Positions 8,312 through 17,420 of a stretch of DNA of 64,000 nt are shown here, in pieces (the stretch's first letter is position 1; every line of letters begins with the position of its first letter). Source of the DNA: Sinorhizobium shofinae (lineage in GTDB: Bacteria; Pseudomonadota; Alphaproteobacteria; Rhizobiales; Rhizobiaceae); the NCBI GenBank assembly GCA_001704765.1, contig MBFK01000059.1, forward strand, positions 124,288 to 188,287, given 5' to 3'. Both the position numbers and the translations under genes were made by a program. The notes below the pieces were generated by a model. That model was not told where the DNA came from, did not search any database, and worked only from the letters and a program-made list of their open reading frames with translations.

Positions 8312-9265
8312 ATGTACAAGACGTTCGTCGCAGCGCAGGAGGACCAGCCCGGGGAAGCTTGGCTCTCGCGGTTTACCGCTGGACGAGCCGAGGCCGAGAG
8401 CTGGTATTTCGGCCAAGCCGTGGTGTCGGCCCCAAGCGCCAAAGAATGTCGCGCCGCTCTACAGGAGCACATGCCCGAGCTGATTCCTCACTATGAGCAC
8501 GTCTGCGCCCTTGTCGGGGATGATGAGCTCGCCCACCGGATGCTAAGCCATTACCGTCCCGCGCCGGAGGGCTATGGCTGCAGTCAGGCCGTCTGGCTCG
8601 GAGAAGAAGGCCCGGCACTGGTCCGCAACTTCGACTATCCGCCCGCTGTCGTTGCGGACCGGTTCGAGATGACCGCATGGTCGGGCCTAAAGGTAATCTC
8701 GAAGGCGCAGCGGCCTTGGGGTGGCTGTCTCGACGGGATGAACGAGGAAGGATTGGTAGCCAGTGTGACCTTGGGCGGCGGCCGCGCCCAGGGCCTCGGT
8801 TTCTCAATCATTCTCATGATCCGCTACGTGCTCGAGACTTGCCATCAAGTCGGCCAGGCGGTGGAGGCCCTTTGCCGCATACCCGTGGCGCTTTCACAGA
8901 ACGTGACCGTGCTCGACCGCTCAGGCCGCTACGCTACCCTGTTCCTCGGCCCCGGCCAGAGACCGACCATCACGCGGTTGAAGGCATGCACGAACCATCA
9001 GCGGACCGCAAAGGCACCACCGCATTCAATGGCGCGGCAACTTTTGCTTTTGCAAGCGCTTGAGGACCCTTCAACGTCACTTTCGAGTCTGACTGACCGA
9101 TTTCTTCTACCTCCGGTTTATTCCGGGCGTGGTTCTTACCCAACGCTTTACACGGCCGTCTACCGGCCCGCTGAAGGCCGAGTGGACTATATCTGGCCGG
9201 GGAAACGCTGGTGCCAATCCTTCGCGGACTTCCGAGTAGGCGAGTACACACACTATTATGACTAA
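8312..9265 (+). CDS. C45-family autoproteolytic acyltransferase/hydrolase
   Basis: 317 residues from MYKTFVAAQEDQPGEAWLSR. The segment GYGCSQAVWLGEEGPALVRNFDY places Cys90 where C45 (acyl-CoA:6-aminopenicillanate acyltransferase-like) Ntn-hydrolases cleave themselves to expose the nucleophile, and NFDYPP matches the conserved strand with the oxyanion residues. CLDGMNEEGLVASVTLGG is a second family signature. These enzymes hydrolyse or transfer acyl groups on small amides; the substrate here is unknown. An upstream TTG at 8273 would extend the protein by 13 residues. It stands alone, followed by about 330 noncoding bases, and shows no signal peptide, so a cytoplasmic role is likely. Confidence 0.75.
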   Translation: MYKTFVAAQEDQPGEAWLSRFTAGRAEAESWYFGQAVVSAPSAKECRAALQEHMPELIPHYEHVCALVGDDELAHRMLSHYRPAPEGYGCSQAVWLGEEGPALVRNFDYPPAVVADRFEMTAWSGLKVISKAQRPWGGCLDGMNEEGLVASVTLGGGRAQGLGFSIILMIRYVLETCHQVGQAVEALCRIPVALSQNVTVLDRSGRYATLFLGPGQRPTITRLKACTNHQRTAKAPPHSMARQLLLLQALEDPSTSLSSLTDRFLLPPVYSGRGSYPTLYTAVYRPAEGRVDYIWPGKRWCQSFADFRVGEYTHYYD

Positions 9266-9593
9266 CCTGTCAGGTCGCGTGCTGGTTCACCGGGGGTGAT
9301 GATCTTATCGGGGAAGCCACCCTCCAAGGTTATGATAGGCTCCAGGGGTGCGCCGCTCCCGCGATTAGCCCATGTGGACGCCCCAGACGCTTGGCGCGTG
9401 CGAGCGCGTCAACTGCCGCACTGCCTGCACCAAATCTGAGCTCTATCCCGCACGCCTCACTTGCGAAACGTAGTCTCCGATGGGTGGAGAACGTCTCAAG
9501 TGCCGAGCGGGAGTGGGCGCAAATGCGGGAAGCGGCCTTCCGTGCCGGTCGGGAATGTCGATAGAACTCGCCATGGAAGCACCCTCCGAGGCG
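9266..9593. other. Intergenic region, no gene seen
   Basis: About 330 bases between two convergent genes. Open frames here are short and do not resemble known proteins. No clear terminator hairpin with a T-run was found. Confidence 0.4.
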
Positions 9594-10418
9594 TCAGACT
9601 GCGTGTGCGATGTAGGCATAGTAGACCGACGAGCCGAAAAAGACACCGTTGGCGCTCGCGTCGAGGACTTCGCCGACCCACGCCGTTGTCTCGGCTTCAC
9701 TCAAAATTCCAGCCTTCGGTGCCAATTTCGCGAAGGACTCAATGGCGCTCTTCCAATAGTCGGCAGTGCCAATTTCGGTAATGATCGTCGGCATGATGGC
9801 GTCAACGACGAACCCAGCGTCCTTGAGCAACCGCGGCATCTGACGAAGGATGCGCGGGTTGGTCACCAGCGAGGCGATGATCGCGTCGTCCATTCGCCGC
9901 GATCTCTCCGCGTCGGCGAGCTCAAAGGTCAGTGACGCGCAGTCTCCGTCGAAGATGGCGATAACTCCGTCGGAACGCAGCACGCGACGCATCTCCGTGA
10001 GTACTTTGGCGGGATCATCGAGATGGCTGAACAACGTGTGGGCAACGACGGCGTCAATAGAGGCGGACCCGAGCCCGAGCGCATGCGAGTCACCACGTTC
10101 GAAGCGCACGCGCCCGCCCACCTTTTCGTCGTCGGCGAAACGGCGGGCCGCCTGAACGAGATAGTCGCTGCGGTCGATTCCGAGGATCGTTCCTTCAAAG
10201 CCGGGACGAGCCGCGATGGCCCGCGCCGCGATCCCCGTGCCGCAGCCGAGGTCGAGCACGGTCGACCGGCGATCAATCTCCATGCGATCGAGATACTCGG
10301 AGAGGGGCTTGGCGAAATAGGGATGATGTCCGCGCACCTCCAGCCGATCGATCATTACGTCGAGGGCACTCGGCTCGAGTTTGTCGGTGATGCGAAACGG
10401 GTCAATGGCTGGGGGCAT
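9594..10418 (-). CDS. Class I SAM-dependent methyltransferase
   Basis: 274 residues from MPPAIDPFRITDKLEPSALD. Motif I VLDLGCGTG lies at residues 54-62, followed by the acidic ILGIDRSD loop that binds the ribose of S-adenosylmethionine, the GDSHALGL segment, and the post-motif DAVVAHTLFSHLDDP and LRSDGVIAIFDGD. This is a methyltransferase-11/25-type fold of the UbiE-like group. The substrate cannot be inferred. The frame is open for a further 46 codons upstream (to 10556), but that part has no family likeness and the ATG at 10418 fits other proteins of the group. It stands about 245 bases downstream of the NTF2-like gene on the same strand. Confidence 0.82.
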   Translation of the reverse strand: MPPAIDPFRITDKLEPSALDVMIDRLEVRGHHPYFAKPLSEYLDRMEIDRRSTVLDLGCGTGIAARAIAARPGFEGTILGIDRSDYLVQAARRFADDEKVGGRVRFERGDSHALGLGSASIDAVVAHTLFSHLDDPAKVLTEMRRVLRSDGVIAIFDGDCASLTFELADAERSRRMDDAIIASLVTNPRILRQMPRLLKDAGFVVDAIMPTIITEIGTADYWKSAIESFAKLAPKAGILSEAETTAWVGEVLDASANGVFFGSSVYYAYIAHAV

Positions 10419-10663
10419 TGAGCGAACCCCGTCGGCACGATGCGGTATTGTAGCCGCGTTCAGTGGAGAGGTCCACGACGCATCGCAGGGCAGCCAAACA
10501 CCGAGCGCAAAGCGCCGATCATCCCGCAGCATCGTGCCACAGAACTTCTCGATCACGCTGGCCGCCGCGCGGTCCTGTCACGCATCACATTGCCCGCTGG
10601 TCTGCACCTGAGGTTAGGGCATTACCCAGACGACCTCGTGAATATCCCATGTCCGCCGGGCCC

Positions 10664-11080
10664 TCACGCCGCCTTGCGGTCTCGGCCGAACGGGTCGCCG
10701 AGCACCGATTCTGTGTGCAGGGCTGCCAGCCACTCGCCATCTTGGCGGACCCAGGTGGTGGCGTCGGCGGCGTTCAGCGTCAACGGCTTACCCTCAACCT
10801 CCATCTCCTCGGTCACCGTGTAGGCAATGACGGCAACGTCCTCACGCGGGAAGATGACTCTAACATCGTCGAAGCGGAAGGATTTCAGCCGCCAGAGGCT
10901 ATCACCCTGCTTAGCCATGCTTCGATAGTCGTCCCGGGTTAGCAGTGCCGCGCCTTGCGCGCCCGCGACGATGGATTTCTCCGGCAGCATCGCCACTGAC
11001 GCTTCCGTGTCTCTGTCCACCATCGTTCGCCAGAACTTTTGCTCCAGATCAATGATCTCCTGTTCGTCGGCTTGGGCCAT
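10664..11080 (-). CDS. NTF2-like/SnoaL-type protein (DUF4440-like)
   Basis: 138 residues, starting MAQADEQEIIDLEQKFWRTM, which is the typical long first helix of NTF2-fold proteins such as DUF4440. The rest alternates strands that form a curved sheet: KSIVAGAQGAALLTRDDY, FRFDDVRVIFPREDVAVIAY, DATTWVRQDGEWLAALHTES. Family members can be small enzymes or ligand-binding proteins; no catalytic residues can be assigned. An upstream GAGGAGAT (complement near 11086-11093) supports the start. No partner gene is evident, and the same-strand methyltransferase downstream is too far to claim an operon. Confidence 0.75.
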   Translation of the reverse strand: MAQADEQEIIDLEQKFWRTMVDRDTEASVAMLPEKSIVAGAQGAALLTRDDYRSMAKQGDSLWRLKSFRFDDVRVIFPREDVAVIAYTVTEEMEVEGKPLTLNAADATTWVRQDGEWLAALHTESVLGDPFGRDRKAA

Positions 11081-11502
11081 GGCTCATCTCCTCGAATTGG
11101 AATACCCCAGAAATTGAGAAAGAGGGAAATGTTCCGGAGATACGCGGCGCTAATGTTCTCCTCTGCGCCAGCACTGGCTAATTGAAAAGCACGCTCCGAA
11201 CGGCACCATAGGCCAAGACGGGCCACTGCGCGTTAGCCAAGGCAGCGGCTGCTTTGGATCCGAAAACGGTCTATCTAACAATGCGCTCTATTCTAATTCG
11301 CGCGCTAAGCGCCAGGTTTTCACCACTTGGCCCTGGCTTTAGAACTCCCACGGCGAAATGAGTTCCAGACCCGTCGCTTGGGAGTCTGCACCCTCGCCGG
11401 CTAATCTCAATATAGGCAGCAACCGGGAGCAACGCCAGACAAGCAAGCGGCCCCGCGCCTGGGCAGGCGCGGGGCCGCAAGGGCTCCGAGGGAAGGGCTT
11501 TC
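11081..11502. other. Intergenic region holding the tct terminator
   Basis: About 420 bases between the NTF2-like gene start and the tctA stop. The right part contains a strong GC-rich hairpin (listed separately). The left part must hold the promoter of the NTF2-like gene, but no consensus boxes are obvious and no gene was seen. Confidence 0.4.
11447..11478 (-). terminator. GC-rich hairpin terminator of the tctCBA operon
   Basis: A near-perfect inverted repeat, GCGGCCCCGCGCCTG (11447-11461) and its complement (11464-11478), 25 bases beyond the tctA stop in the direction of transcription. On the minus strand it is followed by TTGCTTGTCTGG, a weak T-run. It is a probable intrinsic terminator. 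Confidence 0.65.
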
Positions 11503-13008
11503 TCAATCCTCTTCGACAAAAACCTCCTCGCGCTTCGCCTTGACGCTCGGCAGGAAGACGACGACGAGCACGATGGCGGCGATCAACAAGAGGACGGCAC
11601 TGATCGGCCGGGTGACGAAGGTGGTCGGGTCGCCGCGCGACAGGATCATGGCGCGGCGAAGGTTTTCCTCGATCAACGGGCCGAGGACGAATCCGAGCAG
11701 CAGCGGCGCCGGCTCGCACCGCAATTTCAGCAGCAGATACCCGACGAGGCCGAAGAAGGCGACTGCGTAGAGGTCGTAGACGTTGGAATTGACGCTGTAG
11801 ACCCCGATCGAACAGAAGGCCATGATGATCGGAAACAAGATGAAATAGGGGATCTTCAGCAGCTTCACCCAGAGCCCGATCAGCGGCAGGTTGAGCACCA
11901 CTAGCATCAGGTTGCCGATCCACATCGAGGCGATGATGCCCCAGAAGAGGGCGGGCTGTTCCACCGCCACATTCGGACCGGGCACGATGCCCTGGATGAT
12001 CATTGCGCCGATCATCAGCGCCATCACCGGATTCGCCGGGATGCCGAGGGTGAGCAGCGGAATGAACGAGGTCTGCGCGCCGGCGTTGTTGGCGCTTTCC
12101 GGTCCTGCGACGCCGGCGATGGCGCCTTTTCCGAATTCCTCCGGCCGATCGGATAGGCGCTTTTCGACGGTATAGGAGGCGAAGGCGGCGAGGATCGCCC
12201 CACCGCCGGGCAGGATGCCAAGCGCGGAGCCGATCGCCGTGCCCCGCACCACCGGCCCAAACATTCTTTTGAAGTCCTCACGGGTCGGCATCAGGTCGCT
12301 GACCGTTGCCATCAACACTTCACGGGTCTTTTCGCTTTCGAGATTGCGCAGGATCTCGGCGATGCCGAAAACGCCGACGGCGAGCGCCACGAAATTGAGA
12401 CCGTCGGCATATTCGCGAATGCCGAGGGTGAAGCGCGGCGTGCCGGAATAGATGTCGGTACCGACTAGGCCGAGCAACAGGCCGAGCGCGACCATGGCGA
12501 GGGCCTTGACGATCGAGCCATGCGCCAACGCGACGGCGGAGATCAGACCGACGACCATCAGCGAGAAATATTCCGCCGCGCCGAATTCCAGCGCGATCGC
12601 GGTGAGCGGCGGCGCGAAGATTGCGACGAGAAAGGTCGAGACGGTTCCGGCGAAGAACGAGCCGAGCGCCGCGATCGCGAGCGCGGCGCCGGCGCGGCCG
12701 TTGCGGGCCATCTGATAGCCATCGATGGCGGTGACGGCGGAGGAGGATTCGCCCGGCATGTTGATCAGGATCGCCGTGGTCGAGCCGCCATATTGGGCGC
12801 CGTAATAGATGCCGGCGAGCATGATCAGCGAGGAAACCGGCTCGAGCTGGAAGGTGATCGGCAGCAGCATGGCGATAGTCGCCGTGGCGCCGATGCCGGG
12901 CAGCACGCCGATGAGTGTGCCGAGGAGCACGCCGATCAGGCAGAAGAGCAGGTTAGCCGGCGAAGCGGCGGTGGCGAAGCCAAGGGCGAGATTGCTGAAA
13001 AGATCCAT
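11503..13008 (-). CDS. tctA: Tripartite tricarboxylate transporter large permease TctA
   Basis: 501 residues with about 11-12 hydrophobic helices and TctA signatures: LIGVLPGIGATATIAMLLPIT (residues about 32-52), YYGAQYGGSTTAILINMPGESSSAVTAIDG, ILPGGGAILAAFASYTVEK, and GPESANNAGAQTSFIPLLTLGIP. TctA is the main translocation subunit of a secondary, binding-protein-dependent importer for carboxylates such as citrate. The start has AGGAGG at a good distance. It follows tctB by 9 bases and ends before a strong hairpin terminator, so it is the last gene of a tctC-tctB-tctA operon. The C-terminal tail is acidic (EEVFVEED). Confidence 0.93.
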   Translation of the reverse strand: MDLFSNLALGFATAASPANLLFCLIGVLLGTLIGVLPGIGATATIAMLLPITFQLEPVSSLIMLAGIYYGAQYGGSTTAILINMPGESSSAVTAIDGYQMARNGRAGAALAIAALGSFFAGTVSTFLVAIFAPPLTAIALEFGAAEYFSLMVVGLISAVALAHGSIVKALAMVALGLLLGLVGTDIYSGTPRFTLGIREYADGLNFVALAVGVFGIAEILRNLESEKTREVLMATVSDLMPTREDFKRMFGPVVRGTAIGSALGILPGGGAILAAFASYTVEKRLSDRPEEFGKGAIAGVAGPESANNAGAQTSFIPLLTLGIPANPVMALMIGAMIIQGIVPGPNVAVEQPALFWGIIASMWIGNLMLVVLNLPLIGLWVKLLKIPYFILFPIIMAFCSIGVYSVNSNVYDLYAVAFFGLVGYLLLKLRCEPAPLLLGFVLGPLIEENLRRAMILSRGDPTTFVTRPISAVLLLIAAIVLVVVFLPSVKAKREEVFVEED

Positions 13009-13017
13009 CGCGCCCTC

Positions 13018-13479
13018 CTAGAACCGGACCCAAGGTCCGAAACGCTCGAAGGGCAGATTGAGCCCGTAGCTGAAGACGGCGACGGAGAAGACCGTCAGCG
13101 CCAGCGAAATGGCGAGCGCCCAGTGCGGCTTCATCCGATGAGACGCGAAACAGGCGATGAGCGCCGTGAAGAACAGCGACGGAACGAAGCCCAGTCCACG
13201 AACGGTCAGGCCGAAAAAGATCGGCGCCGGTAGGATGAAGAACATGCCGCGCAGTGCGATCGGCCCCATTGGTTCGTGCTGAACCCTCATGGATTGAACC
13301 AGGATGATTGCGCCGAGCAACGTCAAAATCACCGCGAGAAGGAGCGGGAAATAGCCGGGGCCCATGCGGAAGGCGGTGCCGAGCTCAAGGTTGAACGACT
13401 GCCAGGCGAAGAACAACCCGACAGCCGTCAGGATGCCGCCGCACAGCGCGTTGGTGGTGTCGAAGGAGATGGATTTCAT
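13018..13479 (-). CDS. tctB: Tripartite tricarboxylate transporter TctB family protein
   Basis: 153 residues with four predicted membrane helices (around 12-30, 42-60, 80-105 and 120-140). The family signature near the start (GTAFRMGPGYFPLLLAVIL) is well conserved. TctB is the poorly conserved small membrane subunit that accompanies TctA. It lies between tctC (240 bases upstream) and tctA (9 bases downstream). The unusually long tctC-tctB gap contains two inverted repeats that may lower expression of the membrane genes relative to the binding protein. Confidence 0.9.
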   Translation of the reverse strand: MKSISFDTTNALCGGILTAVGLFFAWQSFNLELGTAFRMGPGYFPLLLAVILTLLGAIILVQSMRVQHEPMGPIALRGMFFILPAPIFFGLTVRGLGFVPSLFFTALIACFASHRMKPHWALAISLALTVFSVAVFSYGLNLPFERFGPWVRF

Positions 13480-13577
13480 CTTGTCCCCATTTTTTGTTGT
13501 TTCAGACGCTGCCGCTGCGCCCTGATTCTTGGCGATGTCCTCGCTTTTTTGTCAGGCTACGCTCAGCGTCCTGCGCA

Positions 13578-13657
13578 AGTTGACGGCTGTCAACTCCCGT
13601 CCGGGCTGCCGATCGATTTCTTCGACCGGTCGCTGCCCCACAGCGCGACCGGTCGAA
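13578..13657 (-). promoter_or_regulatory. Two hairpins between tctC and tctB
   Basis: Two perfect inverted repeats lie in the 240-base gap: AGTTGAC-ggct-GTCAACT (13578-13595) and TTCGACCGGTCGC (13621-13633) with its complement GCGACCGGTCGAA (13645-13657). Such intercistronic stem-loops after a binding-protein gene often stop transcription partly or protect the upstream mRNA end. There is no strong T-run, so attenuation by mRNA protection is the more likely role. Confidence 0.5.
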
Positions 13658-13720
13658 GGCGATGCCGCTGCCGCCCCGCTCCCTGGAGAGAACACATTGG
13701 CAGCTGCTCGCGGGAGCCAA

Positions 13721-14698
13721 TTAGTCGGCGTACTGGCCGGCTGCCTCGATCACCGGCTTCCAGCGGGCGATCTCGCTTTCAAGCTTGGCCTTCAGCGCCG
13801 CCGGGGTCGCATCGGCCTCGCTCGACGGTTCGGTGCCGAGTTCGCTGAAGCGGGCGGCGACGTTCTCGTCCTTGAGGGCCTTCTGCAGTGACTTGGACAG
13901 GCGGTCGGTAACCTCAGCGGGCGTGCCCTTCGGAGCATAGACGCCGTGCCAGATGCCGACCTGGAAGCCCTGAAGACCGGCTTCTTCAGCCGTCGGCAGG
14001 TCGGGGAAGATCTTCAGTCGCTTCGGCGAGGTCACGGCATAGGCCTTGATCGTGCCGCCCTGGATCTGCTTCGTCGTGTTGGTCGTCTGGTCGCACATGA
14101 TGTCGACCTGGCCGCCGAGCAGATCGGTCATGGCCGGGCCGGTGCCCTTGTAAGGCACGGTCGTCAGCTGCGTGTCGATGGCGTCCATGAACATCATGCC
14201 GCAGAGGTGAGATGCAGCGCCGATGCCGGCATTGGCGACCGTTACCGTATCCTTGTTGGCCTTGGCGTATTCAATCATGCCCTTGAGATCGGTCGGCTCG
14301 AAATCCTTGCGGGCGACGATCGTCATCGGCACCTCGGTGACGAGGCCCACATATTCGAAGGCGTTCAGCGTGTCATAGGCGAGCTTGCGATAGAGCGTCG
14401 CGCTGGTGGCCATGCCGATATGGTGCAGCAGGATCGTGTAGCCGTCGGGATCGGCCTGGGCGACGCGGCCTGCACCGAGCGTGCCGCCGGCCCCACCGAC
14501 GTTCTCGACGATGATCTGCTGGCCGAGGTCCTTCGACATGGATTCGGCGACGAGACGGGCGACCGTATCGGTCGGGCCGCCCGCCGAGAACGGCACCACC
14601 ATGGTGATCGTGCGCTCCGGATAGGTTTGGGCGCTGGCCGAAGCGGCGAACAGTGAAACGGCGGCGACGGCGCCCAGAAGCGCGTTCAAAATTTTCAT
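13721..14698 (-). CDS. tctC: Tripartite tricarboxylate transporter substrate-binding protein TctC (Bug family)
   Basis: 325 residues from MKILNALLGAVAAVSLFAAS, a Sec signal peptide with cleavage near ASA-QT. The mature part begins YPERTITMVVPFSAGGPTDTVAR, the classic Bug/TctC start in which the PFSAGGPTD loop binds a substrate carboxylate. The usual second carboxylate loop region reads VANAGIGAASHLCGMMF. The ligand is a carboxylate that cannot be named from sequence. The start is fixed by the AGGAGG-like site just upstream (complement near 14702-14708) and the signal peptide. It is the first gene of the tctCBA operon; its promoter lies in the 14.7-14.9 kb gap. Confidence 0.92.
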   Translation of the reverse strand: MKILNALLGAVAAVSLFAASASAQTYPERTITMVVPFSAGGPTDTVARLVAESMSKDLGQQIIVENVGGAGGTLGAGRVAQADPDGYTILLHHIGMATSATLYRKLAYDTLNAFEYVGLVTEVPMTIVARKDFEPTDLKGMIEYAKANKDTVTVANAGIGAASHLCGMMFMDAIDTQLTTVPYKGTGPAMTDLLGGQVDIMCDQTTNTTKQIQGGTIKAYAVTSPKRLKIFPDLPTAEEAGLQGFQVGIWHGVYAPKGTPAEVTDRLSKSLQKALKDENVAARFSELGTEPSSEADATPAALKAKLESEIARWKPVIEAAGQYAD

Positions 14699-14904
14699 CT
14701 TTTCCTCCCGGATGATATTGTCCACCAGCCGGCACGGTTCCTCCCGCCGGTCCTGGTTTCACCCATTAGCAAACGGGATTTTAGCACAGACAACCGCTGT
14801 CCGCGGTCGTTTCGCGCATTTCTCGCGCCGGCGGGCCAGCCATGGGTGGATTTGGAAACAAAAGCGCTCGGCGATGGGTGGATTTCCACCCATCTCTCGC
14901 CGTC

Positions 14905-15017
14905 AGAGCGGGGATGAGGAAAAGTCGCGCGGTTTTCCGCCCGCATCCCGCTCTTACTTCTTAGAGTCGATCACGTTCATGATCTTGGGTCGATTCGACC
15001 CAAAATCATCGTGATCT
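14905..15017. repeat. RIME-type intergenic mosaic element, full copy
   Basis: Two consecutive palindromes: AGAGCGGGGATGAGGAAAAG... closing at CCCGCTCT (14905-14954), then GATCACGTTCATGATCTTGG... closing at CGTGATC (about 14969-15016). This organisation and sequence match the roughly 106-bp RIME elements of Rhizobium and Sinorhizobium. It lies between the tctC promoter region and the 3' end of the pseudouridine synthase gene, and its last bases supply that gene's TAG stop codon. A partial second copy is at 41384. Confidence 0.8.
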
Positions 15018-15807
15018 ACAGACCGGTGCGTCGCCGAAGATATTGGATTTCCTTGTCGGTCAGCGACCGGCTCGCCCCTTTCGGCAGGTCGCCGAGACTG
15101 ATCTCGCCGATCGAGACGCGGACGAGCCGCAGGCATTCGAAGCCCAAAGCGTCCAGCATGCGGCGGATCTGCCGGTTGCGCCCCTCCTGGAGCTCGACCT
15201 CGATCCAGGAGTTTTTGTCGCCGCTTCTCAGGCCGCGAACATGGGTCGCCTTCAGCACCTCGCCGCCCTCGGTCACCCCGTCCATCATTCGCTGGGTCAT
15301 CGCCTCGCCGAAGAGACCGCGCACCTGGACATGGTAGACCTTGCCGAGATGGGTGGCGGGATCGAGCAGGCGCTGGGCGAGCACTGTGTCATTGGTGAAG
15401 AGCAGAAGCCCCTCGCTCGCCTTGTCGAGCCGGCCGACCGGCGAGAGGAAGCGGGCATCGACCGCTCCGAGGCACTCGAACACCGTCGGCCGTCCCTCCG
15501 GGTCGTCACGCGTGGTCACGAGCCCGCGCGGCTTGTTCAGCATCAGATAGGTCTTCGTTTCGGCGGCGACCGGCGTGTCGTCGACGGCGATCCTGTCCCT
15601 GTCGATGTCAACCCAATGCGAAAGGTCGGTCGTCCTGCGGCCGCCGACGCTGACGCGGCCCTCGGCGATCAGCCTTTCGGCCTGGGTGCGCGAGCAGTAG
15701 CCGAGCTTGGAGAGCGCACGGGCGAGCGTTACGCGCCTGCCGGCGGCACCGCCGTCGGCTTTCGTTCCGGCGGGTTTCCTGCCTGGCGAGGGGCGGCGCT
15801 GCTTCAC
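15016..15807 (-). CDS. rRNA/tRNA pseudouridine synthase, RsuA/RluB/RluF family
   Basis: 263 residues. An S4 RNA-binding domain at about 27-75 (LARALSKLGYCSRTQAERLI, GRVSVGGRRTTDL) precedes the RsuA-type catalytic domain, with YLMLNKPRGLVTT, the catalytic loop PVGRLDKASEGLLLFTNDT (Asp128), and GRNRQIRRMLDALGFECLRL. The enzyme isomerises uridine to pseudouridine in rRNA; which position is modified cannot be told from sequence. The N-terminal 25 residues are basic and low in complexity. It stands alone; a RIME element abuts its stop. It diverges from the DUF3300 gene across about 210 bases. Confidence 0.88.
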   Translation of the reverse strand: MKQRRPSPGRKPAGTKADGGAAGRRVTLARALSKLGYCSRTQAERLIAEGRVSVGGRRTTDLSHWVDIDRDRIAVDDTPVAAETKTYLMLNKPRGLVTTRDDPEGRPTVFECLGAVDARFLSPVGRLDKASEGLLLFTNDTVLAQRLLDPATHLGKVYHVQVRGLFGEAMTQRMMDGVTEGGEVLKATHVRGLRSGDKNSWIEVELQEGRNRQIRRMLDALGFECLRLVRVSIGEISLGDLPKGASRSLTDKEIQYLRRRTGL

Positions 15808-16016
15808 CCGTCAAATTCTCCGCAACTATTAGGGCCCGGTTCATGTGGCACAATCGGCGTGGCGGGACCAGAGCGAAATTCTTTCGATTGACACCGCTTT
15901 GAGACGAAGACCACAAGTGGTAATCTTCCCCCAGACTTGTTTAAGGGGCCGTCTCGGAAAGGCGCTTTGTCCTGAAAGCGGGTGCCTTCTCCGATGCCGA
16001 GGGGGAGACGCGGATC

Positions 16017-17399
16017 ATGCGCAAGTCAATTCTAAGGGGTTTGGTCGCCCTGGCAGCGTCAGCGCTGCTGCAGTTCGGGAACACTTCGCTCATTTCGCCG
16101 GCCTTGGCCCAGGAAACGCCCGCCCCGCCCGCGCAGCAGCAGGCTGCGCCCGAACCGCTGACCGATGAGGAGCTCGAGGTGCTGGTCGCCCGGATCGCGC
16201 TTTATCCGGACGAACTGGTGGCGCTGGTCTCGGCCGCCTCGCTCTTTCCCCTGCAGGTCGTCGAGGCGGAGCGCTTTCTCGAGGCCCGCAAGAAGAACCC
16301 CGAGCTGAAGCCGAAGGAAAGCTGGGACGGCAGCGTCATCTCGCTCTTGAACTATCCCGAGATCGTCAAGATGATGAGCGAGGATCTCGAATGGACGCAG
16401 AGCTTCGGCGAGGCGATCGCCAATCAGCAGAAGGATGTGCTGATCGCCATCCAGCAATTGCGCGACGAGGCGGTCGCCAAGGACATCATCAAGACGGACG
16501 ACAAGATGAAGGTGGTCGAGGAGGGTGACAACATCATCATCCAGTCGGCGAGCCCGGAAATCATCTATGTGCCGCAATATCCGCCGGAGATGCTCTACGA
16601 GCCGGACTACGTGCCGGTGCCGATCGACTATTACGACGAGCCCTATCCCGCCTATTGGTATCCGGGCGCGGCCTTCTTCGCCGGTGCCGTCACCGGCGCG
16701 ATCTTCGGCGCCATCGTTGACTGGGACGACTGGGGCGTCTGGGGCGGGCGCTGGGAGGGCGACATCGACGTCGACTGCAACAAGTGCTTCAACAACATCG
16801 ACTTCGACGGCAAGGTCAACTGGAACGACATCGACTGGAAGAATGTCGACCGCAGCAAGCTGAAGTTCGACCGCGACCAGCTCAACAAGTTCGACCGGAC
16901 GAACATCAAGAACAACATCAAGGCAAGGGGCGACAACAACCTGCGCAACCGCGCCGCTGAGATCAATCGCGATCGCCCGCAGGCGCGCCCGGGCGGCGGA
17001 GGCGGCCAGCTCAAGGATGTGCGCAAGAGCACGCTCGAGGGCTTGAAGGCGCAACAGCGACCGGCCGCACGGCCCGGCGGCGGACAGGCGGTGGCGAAGG
17101 CGAAAGCCGGTGGGGCAAAGCCGAGCGTCAATCGCCCGAAGGGCAAGAAGCCCTCGGTCAACCGACCGGCCGGCAAGAAGAAGATGGCGGCGAAGGCGCA
17201 GAACCGGCCTCGGAAGCCGTCCGGCCTTGGCAACGTCAATTCCGGCCGGCGCGAGGTGGCGTCGTCGCGGCGCGGCGGTCATAGCATGGGCGGCGGACAT
17301 CGCGGTGGCGGGCGGCCGCATGTGAGCCGCGGTGGCGGCAGGCCGCCAATGGGCCGCGGCGGCGGTGGCCGCGGCGGCGGGCGCGGCGGCAGACGTTAA
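16017..17399 (+). CDS. DUF3300 domain protein, secreted, Gly/Arg-rich tail
   Basis: 460 residues. A Sec signal peptide (MRKSILRGLVALAASALLQF...ALAQ) is followed by the DUF3300 domain at about 45-290: LTDEELEVLVARIALYPDEL, LVSAASLFPLQVVEAERFL, SPEIIYVPQYPPEMLYEPDY, and a short hydrophobic stretch AAFFAGAVTGAIFGA. The segment with repeated W-N-D-I-D-W/N-V-D and K-F-D-R (about 255-300) is rich in Asp and Asn. The last 150 residues are low-complexity, basic and Gly-rich (GGGHRGGGRP, GGGGRGGGRGGRR) and could bind polyanions. Function is unknown. It is paired with a DUF2950 gene 21 bases downstream, a pairing seen in other proteobacteria. Confidence 0.85.
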   Translation: MRKSILRGLVALAASALLQFGNTSLISPALAQETPAPPAQQQAAPEPLTDEELEVLVARIALYPDELVALVSAASLFPLQVVEAERFLEARKKNPELKPKESWDGSVISLLNYPEIVKMMSEDLEWTQSFGEAIANQQKDVLIAIQQLRDEAVAKDIIKTDDKMKVVEEGDNIIIQSASPEIIYVPQYPPEMLYEPDYVPVPIDYYDEPYPAYWYPGAAFFAGAVTGAIFGAIVDWDDWGVWGGRWEGDIDVDCNKCFNNIDFDGKVNWNDIDWKNVDRSKLKFDRDQLNKFDRTNIKNNIKARGDNNLRNRAAEINRDRPQARPGGGGGQLKDVRKSTLEGLKAQQRPAARPGGGQAVAKAKAGGAKPSVNRPKGKKPSVNRPAGKKKMAAKAQNRPRKPSGLGNVNSGRREVASSRRGGHSMGGGHRGGGRPHVSRGGGRPPMGRGGGGRGGGRGGRR

Positions 17400-17420
17400 C
17401 CGGACGATGGGAGAACGACC

